This document shows, piece by piece, positions 1 through 9,248 of a stretch of DNA of 64,000 nt; the first letter of the stretch is position 1, and each line of letters starts with the position of its first letter. The position numbers and the translations under genes were made by a program. Source of the DNA: Akkermansia muciniphila (lineage in GTDB: Bacteria > Verrucomicrobiota > Verrucomicrobiia > Verrucomicrobiales > Akkermansiaceae). Location of the stretch: contig CAMDLP010000001.1 in the NCBI GenBank assembly GCA_945901795.1, positions 93,238 through 157,237 on the forward strand, given 5' to 3'. Below the pieces are notes generated by a model. It did not search any database. It worked only from the letters and a program-made list of their open reading frames with translations, and was not told where the DNA came from.

Positions 1-101
1 CGGCGACCAGATGGATGACTGCGGCCATCACGATGTTATAAACACCGAGCTCCGCTGCGCTCGCTCTTGATTTCCGCCATGCAGAAATCGCGCCGCAGTA
101 G

Positions 102-578
102 GTGAAGCGTCAGGCCGCCGAACGCGACAATCCCCTGGACATGGGCCAGCGACGAGGGTTGAGCGGAACCTTGCATTTTCCATCGCGGAAAATCAAAGTT
201 CGCGGAGTGAACGACCTCCGCGCCTGCGCCGACGCCCTCGGCATTGAAAGAATCGGGCGCCACATCTTCCTCTGCGCCGATCAAACCGAGCCGAAATGCT
301 GCGCGAAAGAGGCCGGACTGGAATCCTGGGAATACCTCAAGCGGCGGCTCAAGGAGCTCGGGCTGGCCAACGCCAGGGACCCTAAAATTTTCCGGACCAA
401 GGCGAACTGCCTGCGCGTCTGCCTCCACGGCCCCATCGCCGTCGTCTATCCGGAAGGCGTCTGGTATCACTCGTGCACGCCGGAGGTGTTGGAGCGCATC
501 ATCCAGCAGCACCTGATTGGCGGGGAAATCGTCGCGGAGTTTGCCTTCGCGCGCAACGAGCTCAAGACTCACGCATGA
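102..578 (+). CDS. (2Fe-2S) thioredoxin-like ferredoxin domain protein
   Basis: Small cytoplasmic protein of 158 aa whose residues 28-145 look like the thioredoxin-fold [2Fe-2S] ferredoxin family. The likely cluster ligands are C58 (in HIFLCAD), C66 or C67, and the C103-x3-C107 pair (NCLRVC), followed by the family-like stretch [13 protein letters not shown]. The family is known as an electron-transfer module related to the NuoE C-terminal domain; its partner here is unknown. The GTG start at 102 is not certain: an in-frame ATG at 141 is equally possible, because the first 26 residues are not domain-like. The stop overlaps the start of the RsmC-like gene (ATGA), so the two are probably translationally coupled. 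Confidence 0.8.
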   Translation: MKRQAAERDNPLDMGQRRGLSGTLHFPSRKIKVRGVNDLRACADALGIERIGRHIFLCADQTEPKCCAKEAGLESWEYLKRRLKELGLANARDPKIFRTKANCLRVCLHGPIAVVYPEGVWYHSCTPEVLERIIQQHLIGGEIVAEFAFARNELKTHA

Positions 579-1576
579 ACGCCGCTCTTGAGACGTTGAT
601 GCTCGCCTTCTCGGCGGATGACGGGCTGCGGGTGCCGCCGCGCGCGCTGTTCATCGGCGCGGAGTCTCATCCCGCGCTGGGGGAATGGTCGGATCTGATC
701 GGCTGGCAACCGCTCAAGCCGCTGGCGGCGGCTTGGGAGCGTGCCGGATTTCCGCGTGCCGACGATCTGCCGGAGGGGAAATGGCCGCTGGTGCTGGTGC
801 TGCCCGGCAAATCGCGGGACGAGGCGCTCGCGTGGTTCGCGATGGCCCGCGACCGGCTGGAACCGGGCGGGAAACTGCTCGTCGCCATGCCAAACACCGC
901 CGGCGCGGGGCGCTTCGAAAAGGAGCTCTCCAAGGCCACCGGCAACATCGTTTCTATCCAAAAGCACAAGTGCCGCGCCTTCCACGCGACCGAGGACGGC
1001 GGGTGGAACGAGGAAATTTTCAATGAGTGGCGGGCTCTCGGCGAGTTGCGGGAAATTTCCGGCTTCACCGTGCAGGCCGGGATTTTCAGCAGCGACCACA
1101 TCGACCCCGGCTCGCAGCTGCTCGCCGACCACCTGCCCGCCCACCTGCCCGGCAACGTCGCGGATCTCGGCGCGGGCTGGGGATTTCTATCCGACGCCGT
1201 GCTGAAGCGCTGCCCGAAGATCCAGCGGCTGGACTTGTTCGAGGCGGACGCGCGCGCCTTGGAATGCGCCCGCCGGAACCTCGCCAGCTACCCGCGCGCG
1301 ATCACCTATCACTGGCACGACGTCACCACCGGCCTGCCGGAAGTCTACGACGTCATTGTCATGAACCCGCCATTTCACACCGGCCAGGCGACCGATGTGG
1401 ATCTCGGCCGGGCGTTTCTCAAGGTCGCCGCCGCCTCGCTCAGACGCGGCGGGAAATTGCTGCTGGTCGCCAACCGCCAGCTGCCTTACGAAGCCGCTCT
1501 CGAAGCCAGCGGCCTCGCCTGGCGGAAAATCGCGGAGGACCGGATTTACAAAATTCTCTCCGCCGAGAAACGCTAA
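575..1576 (+). CDS. rsmC: RsmC-like 16S rRNA (guanine-N2) methyltransferase
   Basis: SAM-dependent methyltransferase of 333 aa. The C-terminal half carries the SAM-binding motif VADLGAGWG at residues 196-204 and the NPPFH catalytic motif at 264-268, which is typical of N2-guanine RNA methyltransferases. The N-terminal half (about 1-165) looks like the degenerate duplicated methyltransferase domain of RsmC, and the length matches RsmC (about 340 aa). RsmC methylates G1207 of 16S rRNA; RlmG is a close alternative with the same architecture. The ATG at 575 is chosen over the upstream in-frame start at 473 because it overlaps the previous stop as ATGA. The RsuA-type gene follows 10 bases later, so this is probably an rRNA-modification operon. 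Confidence 0.8.
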   Translation: MNAALETLMLAFSADDGLRVPPRALFIGAESHPALGEWSDLIGWQPLKPLAAAWERAGFPRADDLPEGKWPLVLVLPGKSRDEALAWFAMARDRLEPGGKLLVAMPNTAGAGRFEKELSKATGNIVSIQKHKCRAFHATEDGGWNEEIFNEWRALGELREISGFTVQAGIFSSDHIDPGSQLLADHLPAHLPGNVADLGAGWGFLSDAVLKRCPKIQRLDLFEADARALECARRNLASYPRAITYHWHDVTTGLPEVYDVIVMNPPFHTGQATDVDLGRAFLKVAAASLRRGGKLLLVANRQLPYEAALEASGLAWRKIAEDRIYKILSAEKR

Positions 1577-1586
1577 CCACTCTTTC

Positions 1587-2306
1587 ATGAAACTCGTCAA
1601 GCTCCTCGCCAATCTCGGCTACGGCTCCCGCAAGGAAGTCCAGCGCCTCATCCGCTCCGGCGCGGTCACCGATGCCGCGGGCAACGTGTTAGGCGAGAAC
1701 GACGTGCCGCCGCACGACCAGATCCTTTTCCGCGGCGAGCCGCTCGACCCACCCGCGCCGCTCGTCATCATGCTCCACAAGCCGGACGGCTACACGTGCA
1801 GCAGCGAGGACCCCGGCAGCACGATTTACGATCTCCTGCCGCCGCGCTTCGCCCAGCGGAACCCCGGCCTCAACCCCATCGGCCGGCTCGACAAGGACAC
1901 CACCGGCCTGCTGCTGATGACCGACGACGGGAAATTGCTCCACAAGATCATCCATCCGAAATCGGAGTGCCACAAAGTCTATCATGCCGAGCTCGACCGT
2001 CCGTTGGAAGGTCACGAGGGCGAGCTCTTCGCCTCCGGCACGCTGGTCCTCAACAACGAGAACCGCCCGCTCCTCCCCGCCAAGCTCGAAGTGCTCGGCG
2101 AGAAGGAAGCCCTCGTCACCCTGCACGAGGGCCGCTACCACCAAGTCCGCCGGATGTTCGCCGCCGCCGGAAACCACGTGCTCGGTCTCAAGCGGATTTC
2201 CATCGGCGGCTTGAAACTGCCGGACAACCTCGAAGAAGGCGATTGGCGGGAACTCACCGCAGAGGAGCGGCAGGCGGTTTTCACCCAGCCACCTGAAAAC
2301 CCATAA
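1587..2306 (+). CDS. rsuA: RsuA-family 16S rRNA pseudouridine synthase
   Basis: Pseudouridine synthase of 239 aa. Residues 1-45 form an S4 RNA-binding domain, followed by the RsuA/RluB/E/F-type catalytic domain. The signature GRLDKDTTGLLL lies at 99-110 with D102 as the expected catalytic aspartate. The C-terminal YHQVRRMFAA is the family's conserved basic motif. RsuA makes pseudouridine 516 in 16S rRNA; assignment to RsuA rather than RluE/F rests on overall length and the adjacent 16S methyltransferase gene, so it is an inference. ATG 1587 was chosen because the S4 domain starts directly there; the open frame upstream to 1395 lies inside the preceding gene. Confidence 0.85.
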   Translation: MKLVKLLANLGYGSRKEVQRLIRSGAVTDAAGNVLGENDVPPHDQILFRGEPLDPPAPLVIMLHKPDGYTCSSEDPGSTIYDLLPPRFAQRNPGLNPIGRLDKDTTGLLLMTDDGKLLHKIIHPKSECHKVYHAELDRPLEGHEGELFASGTLVLNNENRPLLPAKLEVLGEKEALVTLHEGRYHQVRRMFAAAGNHVLGLKRISIGGLKLPDNLEEGDWRELTAEERQAVFTQPPENP

Positions 2307-2350
2307 TTCAGCTTGTTACCCGCGAACCGATCATTCCAAATTTGACTCAC

Positions 2351-3208
2351 ATGAAAAATTCCATTTCCCATTTAGCCGCCCTCGTGCTCGCGGCATCCAC
2401 CCTTGTCTCCCCCGGCCACGACGACATGAGCAAACCGGTGATCACCACCGAGACCCGCAAGGACGAAAAGGGCAAGGACGTCCTCTACATGTTCATCGAC
2501 GGCATCAAGGTCCACGAAACCGACATCACCAAGCAACTGCTTCCGCCGGTCGTCACGCCGGGACCTGCGGACAAAGTCGGCGCGCCGCCAGCGGATGCGA
2601 CCGTTCTCTTCGATGGCAGCGAAACCTCATTCAAAGACAACTGGACCGACAACAAAGGCAATCCAAGCGCGTGGAAAGTCGTCGATGGAGCGCTCGAATC
2701 TGTCAAGAAGGCCGGCTACATCCAGACCAAGCAGAGCTTCGGCTCCTGCCAGCTTCATCTCGAATGGGCGGCTCCGGCCAAAGCCGAGGGTGAAGGCCAG
2801 GGACGCGGTAACAGCGGGGTCTTCCTGATGAATGTTTATGAAATACAGGTGCTCGACAGTTTTGAAAACCAGACTTACGCCGACGGCCAGGCCGGCGCGC
2901 TTTACGGACGGCAGAAGCCGTTAGTCAACGTCTGCCGGAAGCCCGGCGAGTGGCAAAGCTATGATATCATTTTCCACCGTCCGCTCTTCGACGAAAGCGG
3001 CAAGGTCACCCGCCGGGCGACGTTCACCGTGCTGCACAACGGCGTACTCGTCCAGGACCACACCGTCCTCAGCGGCGGCACGGGCTGGATGGGATCGCAC
3101 GCGGCATCCGAGTATAAAGCCCACCCGGACAAACTTCCCTTTGCCATGCAGGATCACGGCAACCCGGTCCGCTACCGCAACATCTGGATCCGTGAGTTGA
3201 AGGATTGA
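2351..3208 (+). CDS. Exported DUF1080 / 3-keto-disaccharide hydrolase family protein
   Basis: Exported protein of 285 aa. Residues 1-24 form a signal peptide (MKNSISHLAALVLAAS). From about residue 80 there is a DUF1080 concanavalin-like fold with typical stretches such as VLFDGSETSF, GNSGVFLMNVYEIQVLDSF and NPVRYRNIWIRELK. The family includes hydrolases of 3-keto-disaccharides and is very abundant in Verrucomicrobiota and Planctomycetota. The ATG at 2351 is preferred over a TTG at 2342. The gene is convergent with a Gfo/Idh/MocA oxidoreductase, which belongs to a class that forms or reduces 3-keto sugars, so a shared role in periplasmic glycoside breakdown is plausible but inferred. Confidence 0.85.
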   Translation: MKNSISHLAALVLAASTLVSPGHDDMSKPVITTETRKDEKGKDVLYMFIDGIKVHETDITKQLLPPVVTPGPADKVGAPPADATVLFDGSETSFKDNWTDNKGNPSAWKVVDGALESVKKAGYIQTKQSFGSCQLHLEWAAPAKAEGEGQGRGNSGVFLMNVYEIQVLDSFENQTYADGQAGALYGRQKPLVNVCRKPGEWQSYDIIFHRPLFDESGKVTRRATFTVLHNGVLVQDHTVLSGGTGWMGSHAASEYKAHPDKLPFAMQDHGNPVRYRNIWIRELKD

Positions 3209-3218
3209 AGGCCTCTAA

Positions 3219-4607
3219 TCAAACAACCGGCGGCGGCACGAAGCCATCGCGGTAGCTGCGGCGGACGATGGTTTTCGTCGCTTCCTCGTGGTTGGTGAAG
3301 GAGAGCGTCGGCTTGTCCCAACGCAGCTCCTGGCCGGGGAAGCGGGTGGCTTTAACGGCAAGCTGGGTGGCCTCGGTCATGCGGACAGCGTCCTTGAAGG
3401 GACTGCGGAGCTCGGTTTTGATGCCGAGGCAATTGTCCACCCAGGCGTGCCAGTGATTCATCTTCGGGAACTCGGGCAGGCCGGGCATTTTCAGGCCGGA
3501 GGTCATGATGCCGTCGCGCCAGATTTCAAGGCGTCCATCGGCAGTTAGGCAGAGCACGCCACCCTCGCAGACGACAACGGTCATGTTGGTGTCCGGATAT
3601 TTTCCGGGCGGCAGGCCCAGCGCGGCGCGCGAGGGAGCTTGGGCGGAGTCGCTATAGTAAATGGCGAACTGCTTGCGGGCGAATTTCTCCGAGTCCACCG
3701 CGTAAGTGATGGTCGAGTGGCACGGATGGCTGTGGAAGAGCGGATTGGGCGACGGTTCGCAATGGGTTAGCACGGCGACGGGCGAGACGAGTTCGTCGTA
3801 GCCATAGAAAATCACATCCAGCACGTGGAGCCCCCAGTCGCCGAGGCCGTTGCTGCCATAGTCCCACCACGAGCGCCAGACGACGGGCGCGATGCCGTCG
3901 TGATAGGGAGTTTCCGCGCAGGGGCCGAGCCACAGGTTCCAATCCAGATTCGAGGGCGCGGGCTTGGGTTCGCCGACGGCGCGGTCCAAATTGAAATACT
4001 CGCGCGCGTTCGGAGAATTGACCCAGACGTGGGCTTCGGCCGCCTTGCCAAGCGCTCCGCTGCGGAGGATTTCCACGGCGGCGCGGCGACCGGCCGAGGC
4101 CATCCGCTGGTTGCCGACCTGGGTCACCAGATCCGGCCGCGCGGCGATGGCTTTTTCCATCATCGCCAGTTCTTCTAGCTGATGGACGAGCGGTTTCTGG
4201 CCATAGACGTGTTTGTGATTGGCCAGCGCGGTGAGCATGATCGGCGCGTGGCTGTGGTCGGGCGTGGAGACGATGACCGCGTCGAACTTGTCGCCGAATT
4301 TCGAGAAAGCCTCGCGGTAATCGCGGCAGGTGAAGGCACCCGGATGGTCGATGGCGGCTTGGGCGAGGGCGTTGGAATCGACATCGCAGAGACCGCTAAT
4401 TTCGACGGCGGGATGCTGCGAAACCTGCGTGCGGTCCACCTTGCCGATGGTTCCCACGACGCCGATCGAGAGCACGCGGAGTTTGGAATTCGGGGAGACG
4501 GCCCGTCCGGGCGACTGGGCGCGGAGGATGGAGGAAAACCCGATTCCTGCGGCACCCGTGGTCCACATGAAACGGCGGCGGTTGATGGCATGCATATCGG
4601 GATTCAT
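3219..4607 (-). CDS. Tat-exported Gfo/Idh/MocA family oxidoreductase
   Basis: Protein of 462 aa beginning with a twin-arginine signal (INRRRFMWTTGAAG), so it should be exported folded with its NAD(P) cofactor. The N-terminal Rossmann domain runs from about 40 (RVLSIGVVGTIGKV, VSTPDHSHAP), and the Gfo/Idh substrate domain contains VWRSWWDYGSNGLGDWG. The EKPL motif that often carries the catalytic lysine appears as GQKPLVH, with Lys retained and Glu changed to Gln. ATG 4607 and ATG 4595 are both possible starts. The family oxidises or reduces sugars and inositols; the substrate is unknown here. It is convergent with the DUF1080 gene. Confidence 0.85.
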   Translation of the reverse strand: MNPDMHAINRRRFMWTTGAAGIGFSSILRAQSPGRAVSPNSKLRVLSIGVVGTIGKVDRTQVSQHPAVEISGLCDVDSNALAQAAIDHPGAFTCRDYREAFSKFGDKFDAVIVSTPDHSHAPIMLTALANHKHVYGQKPLVHQLEELAMMEKAIAARPDLVTQVGNQRMASAGRRAAVEILRSGALGKAAEAHVWVNSPNAREYFNLDRAVGEPKPAPSNLDWNLWLGPCAETPYHDGIAPVVWRSWWDYGSNGLGDWGLHVLDVIFYGYDELVSPVAVLTHCEPSPNPLFHSHPCHSTITYAVDSEKFARKQFAIYYSDSAQAPSRAALGLPPGKYPDTNMTVVVCEGGVLCLTADGRLEIWRDGIMTSGLKMPGLPEFPKMNHWHAWVDNCLGIKTELRSPFKDAVRMTEATQLAVKATRFPGQELRWDKPTLSFTNHEEATKTIVRRSYRDGFVPPPVV

Positions 4608-4653
4608 ACTTGATGACGCTCGGGAATTTTTCAGCTGGGCGGGTGATAGGTCA

Positions 4654-7374
4654 TTAATTAGGCGGTGCCTTCCAGATCAGCCGCACGGCGTCGAGACGGA
4701 CACGGGCGTTGCCGATGGCGGCGGCGAGTTCGGTTTCGCGCTGCTCAAGCACGGCGATTTCCTCCGGCTGGATGTGGTCGTTGACCTCCGCGAGGTTGCG
4801 GAGGCGGGTGATTTGCGCGGCCATCTCGGCATGCATCCGGGCGAGCGCGTCCGCGACGACGGCGTGGCTTTTCGCGGTGCCGAGCGCGCGGGCCTTCTCT
4901 AACATCTCGGGTAGGAATTTCCGCTTCACCGCCTCGTTCCTCATCAGGCTGGCCGGATCGCCTTTCCGCAGCGGCGGCTTGGCGAAGGCGGCTTCCTCGG
5001 TGTGGTCGCCGCCCTTGTGATCGACGAGGATCCGCAGCGGCGTCTGGGGCAAAAACCGCTCGACGTGCAGGCGCGCCGGAGCCACGCACTCGACGACGAC
5101 CCATGCCTCTAGCAAAATGATTTTCTCCCCGGCGGCATCCCACACGCCGAAGGTCGCGTTGCCCGCCGCCGAGCCGAGCATGAGATCGAGCGCGCCGCGG
5201 ACCATCGGGTGGTCCCAGGTTAGAAACGCTTCTTGTTCGCGTTCCAGCGCGCGCTGGCGGTCGAGCGTCACGGTCATGCCGTCGTGTGGCAGCGAGGGAA
5301 ACGCGTCGGATTTCAAATTCCCCGGCAGCAGGAAATAGCGCCGGCGGCCGAGCTCCTCGATGTGCAGGCCGGAGAACTCGAACAAGCGCAGCAGGAAGTC
5401 CTCGAAGCCCGCGTCTTCATCCCACTCGCGGATCTTTTTCACCAGCCACGCGGATCTCTCCGGTCGGTGCGAACTGCGTTCTAGCAGGCGGTCCTGCCCG
5501 CGCGCGAGCCGCTCGGAAATCCGCTTGCGGCAGGCGAGCGTCTTTTCGATCAATTCATCGATCCCCTCGCGCTCACCGATCGCTTCCTCCAGATCGAAGC
5601 GCAGCTCGCGCTGGATCTCCGCCGCGCCGGGCGGGCTGGCGCGGAAGGCGTCGAGGCCTTCCTCCAGCCAACGCATCCGGATCTCCTCACCGCTGTCTGG
5701 CAGATAGGGAACATGCACCTGGATCGTGCCCTTCTGGCCGATCCGGTCGAGTCGGCCGATCCGTTGTTCCAACAGATCCACGTCTTCCGGCAGGTCGTAA
5801 AGCACCAGATGCCGGGCGAATTGAAAGTTCCGCCCCTCGCTGCCGATCTCCGAGCAGACGAGCACCCGCGCGCCTTCCTTTTCCGCGAAAAATGCGGCGT
5901 TCCGATCGCGCTGGAGCAGCGTTAGATCCTCGTGAAACAACGCGCCTTTCAAGCCGGTCGCAGAGGCCAGTTCTGCCAGAATATCTTCCGCCAGCTCGCG
6001 GGTTTTCGCGATGACCAACACCTTTTCCTCGCCGAGCTCCTCCAACAGACCGATCAGCCATTTCATCTTGTCGGTGGTTGGGGCGAGACGCGGCTCGCGC
6101 TGCGGGAAGCCGCCGAGCTTGGCCCGCGTGTTGCGGAACATCACCCGGCCGACGCCGAAGCCATCCAGCAAATCCGCGATCAGGCGCTCGCGGGCACCGG
6201 GGCTTTCCGCGATCAAATCCGCGACACGCTGTTCTAGCCGCTGGCGTCCGGCGACGATCTTTTTCAAAAGTGATACAGGCATTCCTGCCTGTTCTTCGCT
6301 CGCCAAGCACTCCACCAAATCCGCCACCTCCTCGTAATGCAGCGTTTCCTCGCGGTATTGTTCGAGGTCGGTGTAGCGGTCCGGGTCGAGCAATTTGAGC
6401 CGCGCGAAATGGCCTTCCGGCCCGAGCTGCTGCGGTGTGGCCGTCAGCAACAACAGGCCTTCCGTGGTCTCCGCGAGGCCGCGCACCATCTCGTAGGCCG
6501 GCCCGGGCGCTTCCGGCGACCATTCGAGATGGTGCGCCTCGTCCACGACTAACACGTCCCAGCCCGCCTCACGCGCCTGCGCGGAGCGGCGCTCGTTGCC
6601 GGCGAGGAAATCCACGGCGGCGAGCACCCACTGGCTGTCGAGAAACGGATTGCACTCGGGATCGCCATACTCGATCGCCTCGCAGCGGCCTTCGTCAAAC
6701 AGGCTGAAGGAAAGCTGGAAACGCCGCAGAAGCTCGACGAACCACTGGTGCACCAGCGGCTCTGGGACGAGGATGAGCACGCGCTCGGCGCGGCCTGTCA
6801 GAATCAAGCGGTGCAGAATCAAACACGCCTCGATGGTTTTCCCCAAGCCCACCTGATCGGCTAACAAAACTCGCGGCTGCGGGCGGTTCGCCACCTCGTC
6901 GGCGATGAACAGCTGGTGCGGGATCAGGTCCATCCGCGCGCCAGCCAGCCCACGGACCGGCGAGCGGCGCATTTCCGCACGGCGGTGCAGAGCCTCGCCG
7001 CGCAGATCAAAGTCGCCCGGCTCGTCGAGCTTGCCGCCGAACAGGCGTTCCTCAGGTTTGCTGAAACTGATGGAGTCGGACAAATCCGCCTCCGCCACCT
7101 CGCCACCGTCGGTTTCGTAAATCCGCAACCCGCGCTCTTCTCGCACGCGCTCGACGGTCATTTCGGTCCCGCTATGAATCTTGATCCGGTCGCCGGGCAT
7201 GAATCTCACCCGCCGCAGCGGCGCGGTGCCGATGGCGTAAATCCGCGTCTCGCCTGCCGCCGGAAAGGCGATTTCCACCCGCCCGTCACCGCTCTTGCGG
7301 ATGATTCCGAGGCCGAGCTCCGGCTCGCCGTCGCTGACCCAGCGCTGCCCGCGCGTCCATGTTTCGTGATCCAT
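4654..7374 (-). CDS. rapA: RapA/HepA-like Swi2/Snf2 ATPase
   Basis: Protein of 906 aa resembling the RNA-polymerase recycling ATPase RapA (968 aa in E. coli). Residues 1-110 resemble its Tudor-like N-terminal region. The helicase core has the Walker A motif DQVGLGKTIEA, the DEAH box VVDEAHHLEWS, motif III LLTATPQQ and, in the second RecA domain, EQRIGRLDRIGQKG. The C-terminal third matches the RapA-specific region. ATG 7374 is chosen; a TTG at 7392 would overlap nth. It lies 4 bases after the nth stop, so the two are probably co-transcribed. An 18-base perfect palindrome (6275-6292) sits within the coding sequence in a loop between helicase lobes. Confidence 0.88.
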   Translation of the reverse strand: MDHETWTRGQRWVSDGEPELGLGIIRKSGDGRVEIAFPAAGETRIYAIGTAPLRRVRFMPGDRIKIHSGTEMTVERVREERGLRIYETDGGEVAEADLSDSISFSKPEERLFGGKLDEPGDFDLRGEALHRRAEMRRSPVRGLAGARMDLIPHQLFIADEVANRPQPRVLLADQVGLGKTIEACLILHRLILTGRAERVLILVPEPLVHQWFVELLRRFQLSFSLFDEGRCEAIEYGDPECNPFLDSQWVLAAVDFLAGNERRSAQAREAGWDVLVVDEAHHLEWSPEAPGPAYEMVRGLAETTEGLLLLTATPQQLGPEGHFARLKLLDPDRYTDLEQYREETLHYEEVADLVECLASEEQAGMPVSLLKKIVAGRQRLEQRVADLIAESPGARERLIADLLDGFGVGRVMFRNTRAKLGGFPQREPRLAPTTDKMKWLIGLLEELGEEKVLVIAKTRELAEDILAELASATGLKGALFHEDLTLLQRDRNAAFFAEKEGARVLVCSEIGSEGRNFQFARHLVLYDLPEDVDLLEQRIGRLDRIGQKGTIQVHVPYLPDSGEEIRMRWLEEGLDAFRASPPGAAEIQRELRFDLEEAIGEREGIDELIEKTLACRKRISERLARGQDRLLERSSHRPERSAWLVKKIREWDEDAGFEDFLLRLFEFSGLHIEELGRRRYFLLPGNLKSDAFPSLPHDGMTVTLDRQRALEREQEAFLTWDHPMVRGALDLMLGSAAGNATFGVWDAAGEKIILLEAWVVVECVAPARLHVERFLPQTPLRILVDHKGGDHTEEAAFAKPPLRKGDPASLMRNEAVKRKFLPEMLEKARALGTAKSHAVVADALARMHAEMAAQITRLRNLAEVNDHIQPEEIAVLEQRETELAAAIGNARVRLDAVRLIWKAPPN
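6275..6292. repeat. REP-like perfect hairpin inside rapA
   Basis: An 18-base perfect inverted repeat: a 7-base arm (ACAGGCA), the loop TTCC, and the complementary arm. On the coding (minus) strand it encodes EQAGMPV. The hairpin-plus-CTCC/TTCC loop design is shared with the intergenic elements at 10481 and 62494. Confidence 0.7.
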
Positions 7375-7378
7375 CCGA

Positions 7379-8005
7379 TTAGTTTTTTGCAAAAAGTTCG
7401 CGGCAGAGAAGGCAGCTTTTGCCGTCGCAGTTGCGGGCGGAGCAATGCTCGCGGCCGAAGAAGATGATTTGCAGGTGGAGCTTGTTCCACGAGTCGCGCG
7501 GGAAGAGTTTTTTGAGGTCGCGCTCGGTCTGGACCACGTTTTTACCGGAGGTGAGTTTCCAGCGGGTGGCGAGGCGGTGGATGTGGGTGTCCACCGGGAA
7601 GGCCGGCACGCCGAAGGCCTGCGCCATCACCACGGATGCGGTCTTGTGGCCGACGCCGGGCAGGGCCTCGAGCGCGTCGAAATCTGCGGGAACCTCGCCG
7701 CGGTGTTTCTCTATCAGAATTTTCGACAGTCCCGAAATGGCCGCGGCTTTCTTCGGCGACAGGCCGCAGGGGCGGATGATCGTTTGGATTTCCGCGACCG
7801 GGACGCGCATCATGTCGCGCGGGTTATCGGCGAGTTTGAACAGCGCGGGCGTGACTTGGTTGACGCGGACGTCGGTGCATTGGGCGGACAGCAGGACGGC
7901 GACCAGCAAGGTGTAGGCGTCCTTGTGATCGAGCGGAATCGGGGTTTCCGGATAGAGTTCCAGGAGCCGCCGCCGGACGTGGTCGGCGCGTTGTTGCTTG
8001 AGCAT
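7379..8005 (-). CDS. nth: Endonuclease III
   Basis: Base-excision repair DNA glycosylase/AP lyase of 208 aa that removes oxidised pyrimidines. The helix-hairpin-helix LPGVGHKTA lies at 115-123 with the catalytic K121. D139 in the motif FPVDTHIHRLATRW is the catalytic aspartate. A C-terminal cluster of four cysteines (C188, C193, C198, C201) should bind [4Fe-4S], but the spacing is C-x4-C-x4-C-x2-C instead of the E. coli C-x6-C-x2-C-x5-C. ATG 8005 is chosen because the conserved domain begins there; the open frame to 8260 is antisense to the next gene. rapA follows after 4 bases. Confidence 0.93.
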   Translation of the reverse strand: MLKQQRADHVRRRLLELYPETPIPLDHKDAYTLLVAVLLSAQCTDVRVNQVTPALFKLADNPRDMMRVPVAEIQTIIRPCGLSPKKAAAISGLSKILIEKHRGEVPADFDALEALPGVGHKTASVVMAQAFGVPAFPVDTHIHRLATRWKLTSGKNVVQTERDLKKLFPRDSWNKLHLQIIFFGREHCSARNCDGKSCLLCRELFAKN

Positions 8006-8058
8006 GCGGCGAGTTTCCGGGGCTTGTGGCGAACCTGCAATCGTTTTAGCCTCGGGAC

Positions 8059-8832
8059 ATGCGAAAATGCTGGCTGCCGTTGATCCCGATTTTGGCCATC
8101 GCTGGACTTGCGGGCTGGTGGTTGCGGGCTCCAGTGATAGAGCGGTGGCGGACGGCGAGCGGTGGCGCGGAGCATGGCGCGGGGCGAAAATTTCAACCTG
8201 ATCCGAAGACCTACGCCGTCCTGACCAAAGATCTTGAACGCTGGCGGAAGGACCTCTCAAAGCGCTACGCCAAAGCGAAAACCGATACCGAGCGTGCTGC
8301 GGTGGAACGCGACGCGCGGGTCGTGCTGGAACACGTCTTGCCGACGATGATGCGTTGCTGGCTGGGCACTCCGTGGGATTTCAACGGCACCGCGAAAGGT
8401 CCGGGCGCGGGGAAAATCGCCTGCGGGTATTTCGTGGCGACGGTGTTGAAAGACGCCGGCTTCCAGGTGGATCGCTATCAGCTCGCGCAGCAGCCTTCGG
8501 AAAACATCCTGCGCTCGTTTTTAGCGAAGGAGTCCTGCGAGCTCAGCGTCGGCAAGGAGTACCAAGCCTTCGCCACGCAGGTGGAAGCGCGCGAACCCGG
8601 CGTCTATATTGTCGGGCTTGATAGCCATGTCGCGTTCGTCGTCGTCGGTGGCCAGGGATTCCGTTTCATCCACTCCTCCGGCTCGCAGCCGTGGTGCGTG
8701 GTCGATGAAGGCCGCGCGGAAGCAGGCGTGCTCCAACGCTCGAAGTGGCGGATGCTCGGAAATCTCACCGCCGATCCCGCCGTGCTCCAGCGCTGGCTCA
8801 GGGCGGAGAAAATCGTGGTGCGGGGGACGTGA
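8059..8832 (+). CDS. Membrane-anchored putative NlpC/P60-like peptidase or amidase
   Basis: Protein of 257 aa I cannot assign to a named family with certainty. Residues 5-22 are a single hydrophobic anchor, followed by a charged helical linker (50-90). The remainder has the layout of a papain-like NlpC/P60 domain: GTPWDFNG (103-110) resembles the pre-cysteine motif, C122 lies at the start of a helix (ACGYFVATVLKDAGF), and H190 sits in LDSHVAFVVV, the expected Cys...His order. By family analogy it could cut a peptide or amide bond in the periplasm, for example in peptidoglycan. This is inference from motif order, not a confirmed match. Confidence 0.6.
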   Translation: MRKCWLPLIPILAIAGLAGWWLRAPVIERWRTASGGAEHGAGRKFQPDPKTYAVLTKDLERWRKDLSKRYAKAKTDTERAAVERDARVVLEHVLPTMMRCWLGTPWDFNGTAKGPGAGKIACGYFVATVLKDAGFQVDRYQLAQQPSENILRSFLAKESCELSVGKEYQAFATQVEAREPGVYIVGLDSHVAFVVVGGQGFRFIHSSGSQPWCVVDEGRAEAGVLQRSKWRMLGNLTADPAVLQRWLRAEKIVVRGT

Positions 8833-8849
8833 GGGGCCGGGGTAACTAT

Positions 8850-9233
8850 TCAGGTCGATAAAGGAGCTTTTTCGCCAGTGAAGGCGGATTTGATCGAGTT
8901 CATAAGATTGATGCCCTGCTTGCGGATCGTGGAAATGTAGCTGCTGATTACGCAAAACCTCTCTGCTCCCTTTACGCTGCGGAAACACCCGGACACCTTT
9001 TGCTGAACCTTGATCATGCGCAGGTCCCGCTCCGACTGGTTGTTGTCGAAGGGAACGCCCAGGTCGTTCATGAAGCGCAAGACCTCCTCGCGCTTGTCGC
9101 GCAAGCGCCGCAGCAAATTGGTTTCCTTGCTTTGCCCGATCCGGCCTCGCCTTCCCGACGGCTTGGTGATTTCGGGGTGGGCTTCGAGTCCGGCCTTCAC
9201 CCACTTGTCATAGTTGGATCGCAGTCGCTTGCC
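8850..9233 (-). pseudogene. IS66-family transposase, C-terminal remnant
   Basis: About 128 codons matching the end of an IS66 transposase. NYDKWVKAGLEAHP, then LRFMNDLGVPFDNNQSERD (carrying the DDE-domain glutamate) and VSGCFRSVKGAERFCVISSY are characteristic. The frame is closed by a TGA at 9234-9236, so the N-terminal zinc-finger and the first two catalytic aspartates are missing and no start belongs to it. No terminal inverted repeats or companion IS66 genes (tnpA, tnpB) are visible nearby. It is a dead relic. Confidence 0.88.
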
Positions 9234-9248
9234 TCAGCTGGCATGAGC

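Noticed and set aside
1..31. Possible start of a leftward gene at the window edge (GTG 31 / ATG 28, MAAVIHLV).
   Set aside because: Only nine to ten codons are in the window; hydrophobic start is suggestive but not enough to call a gene.
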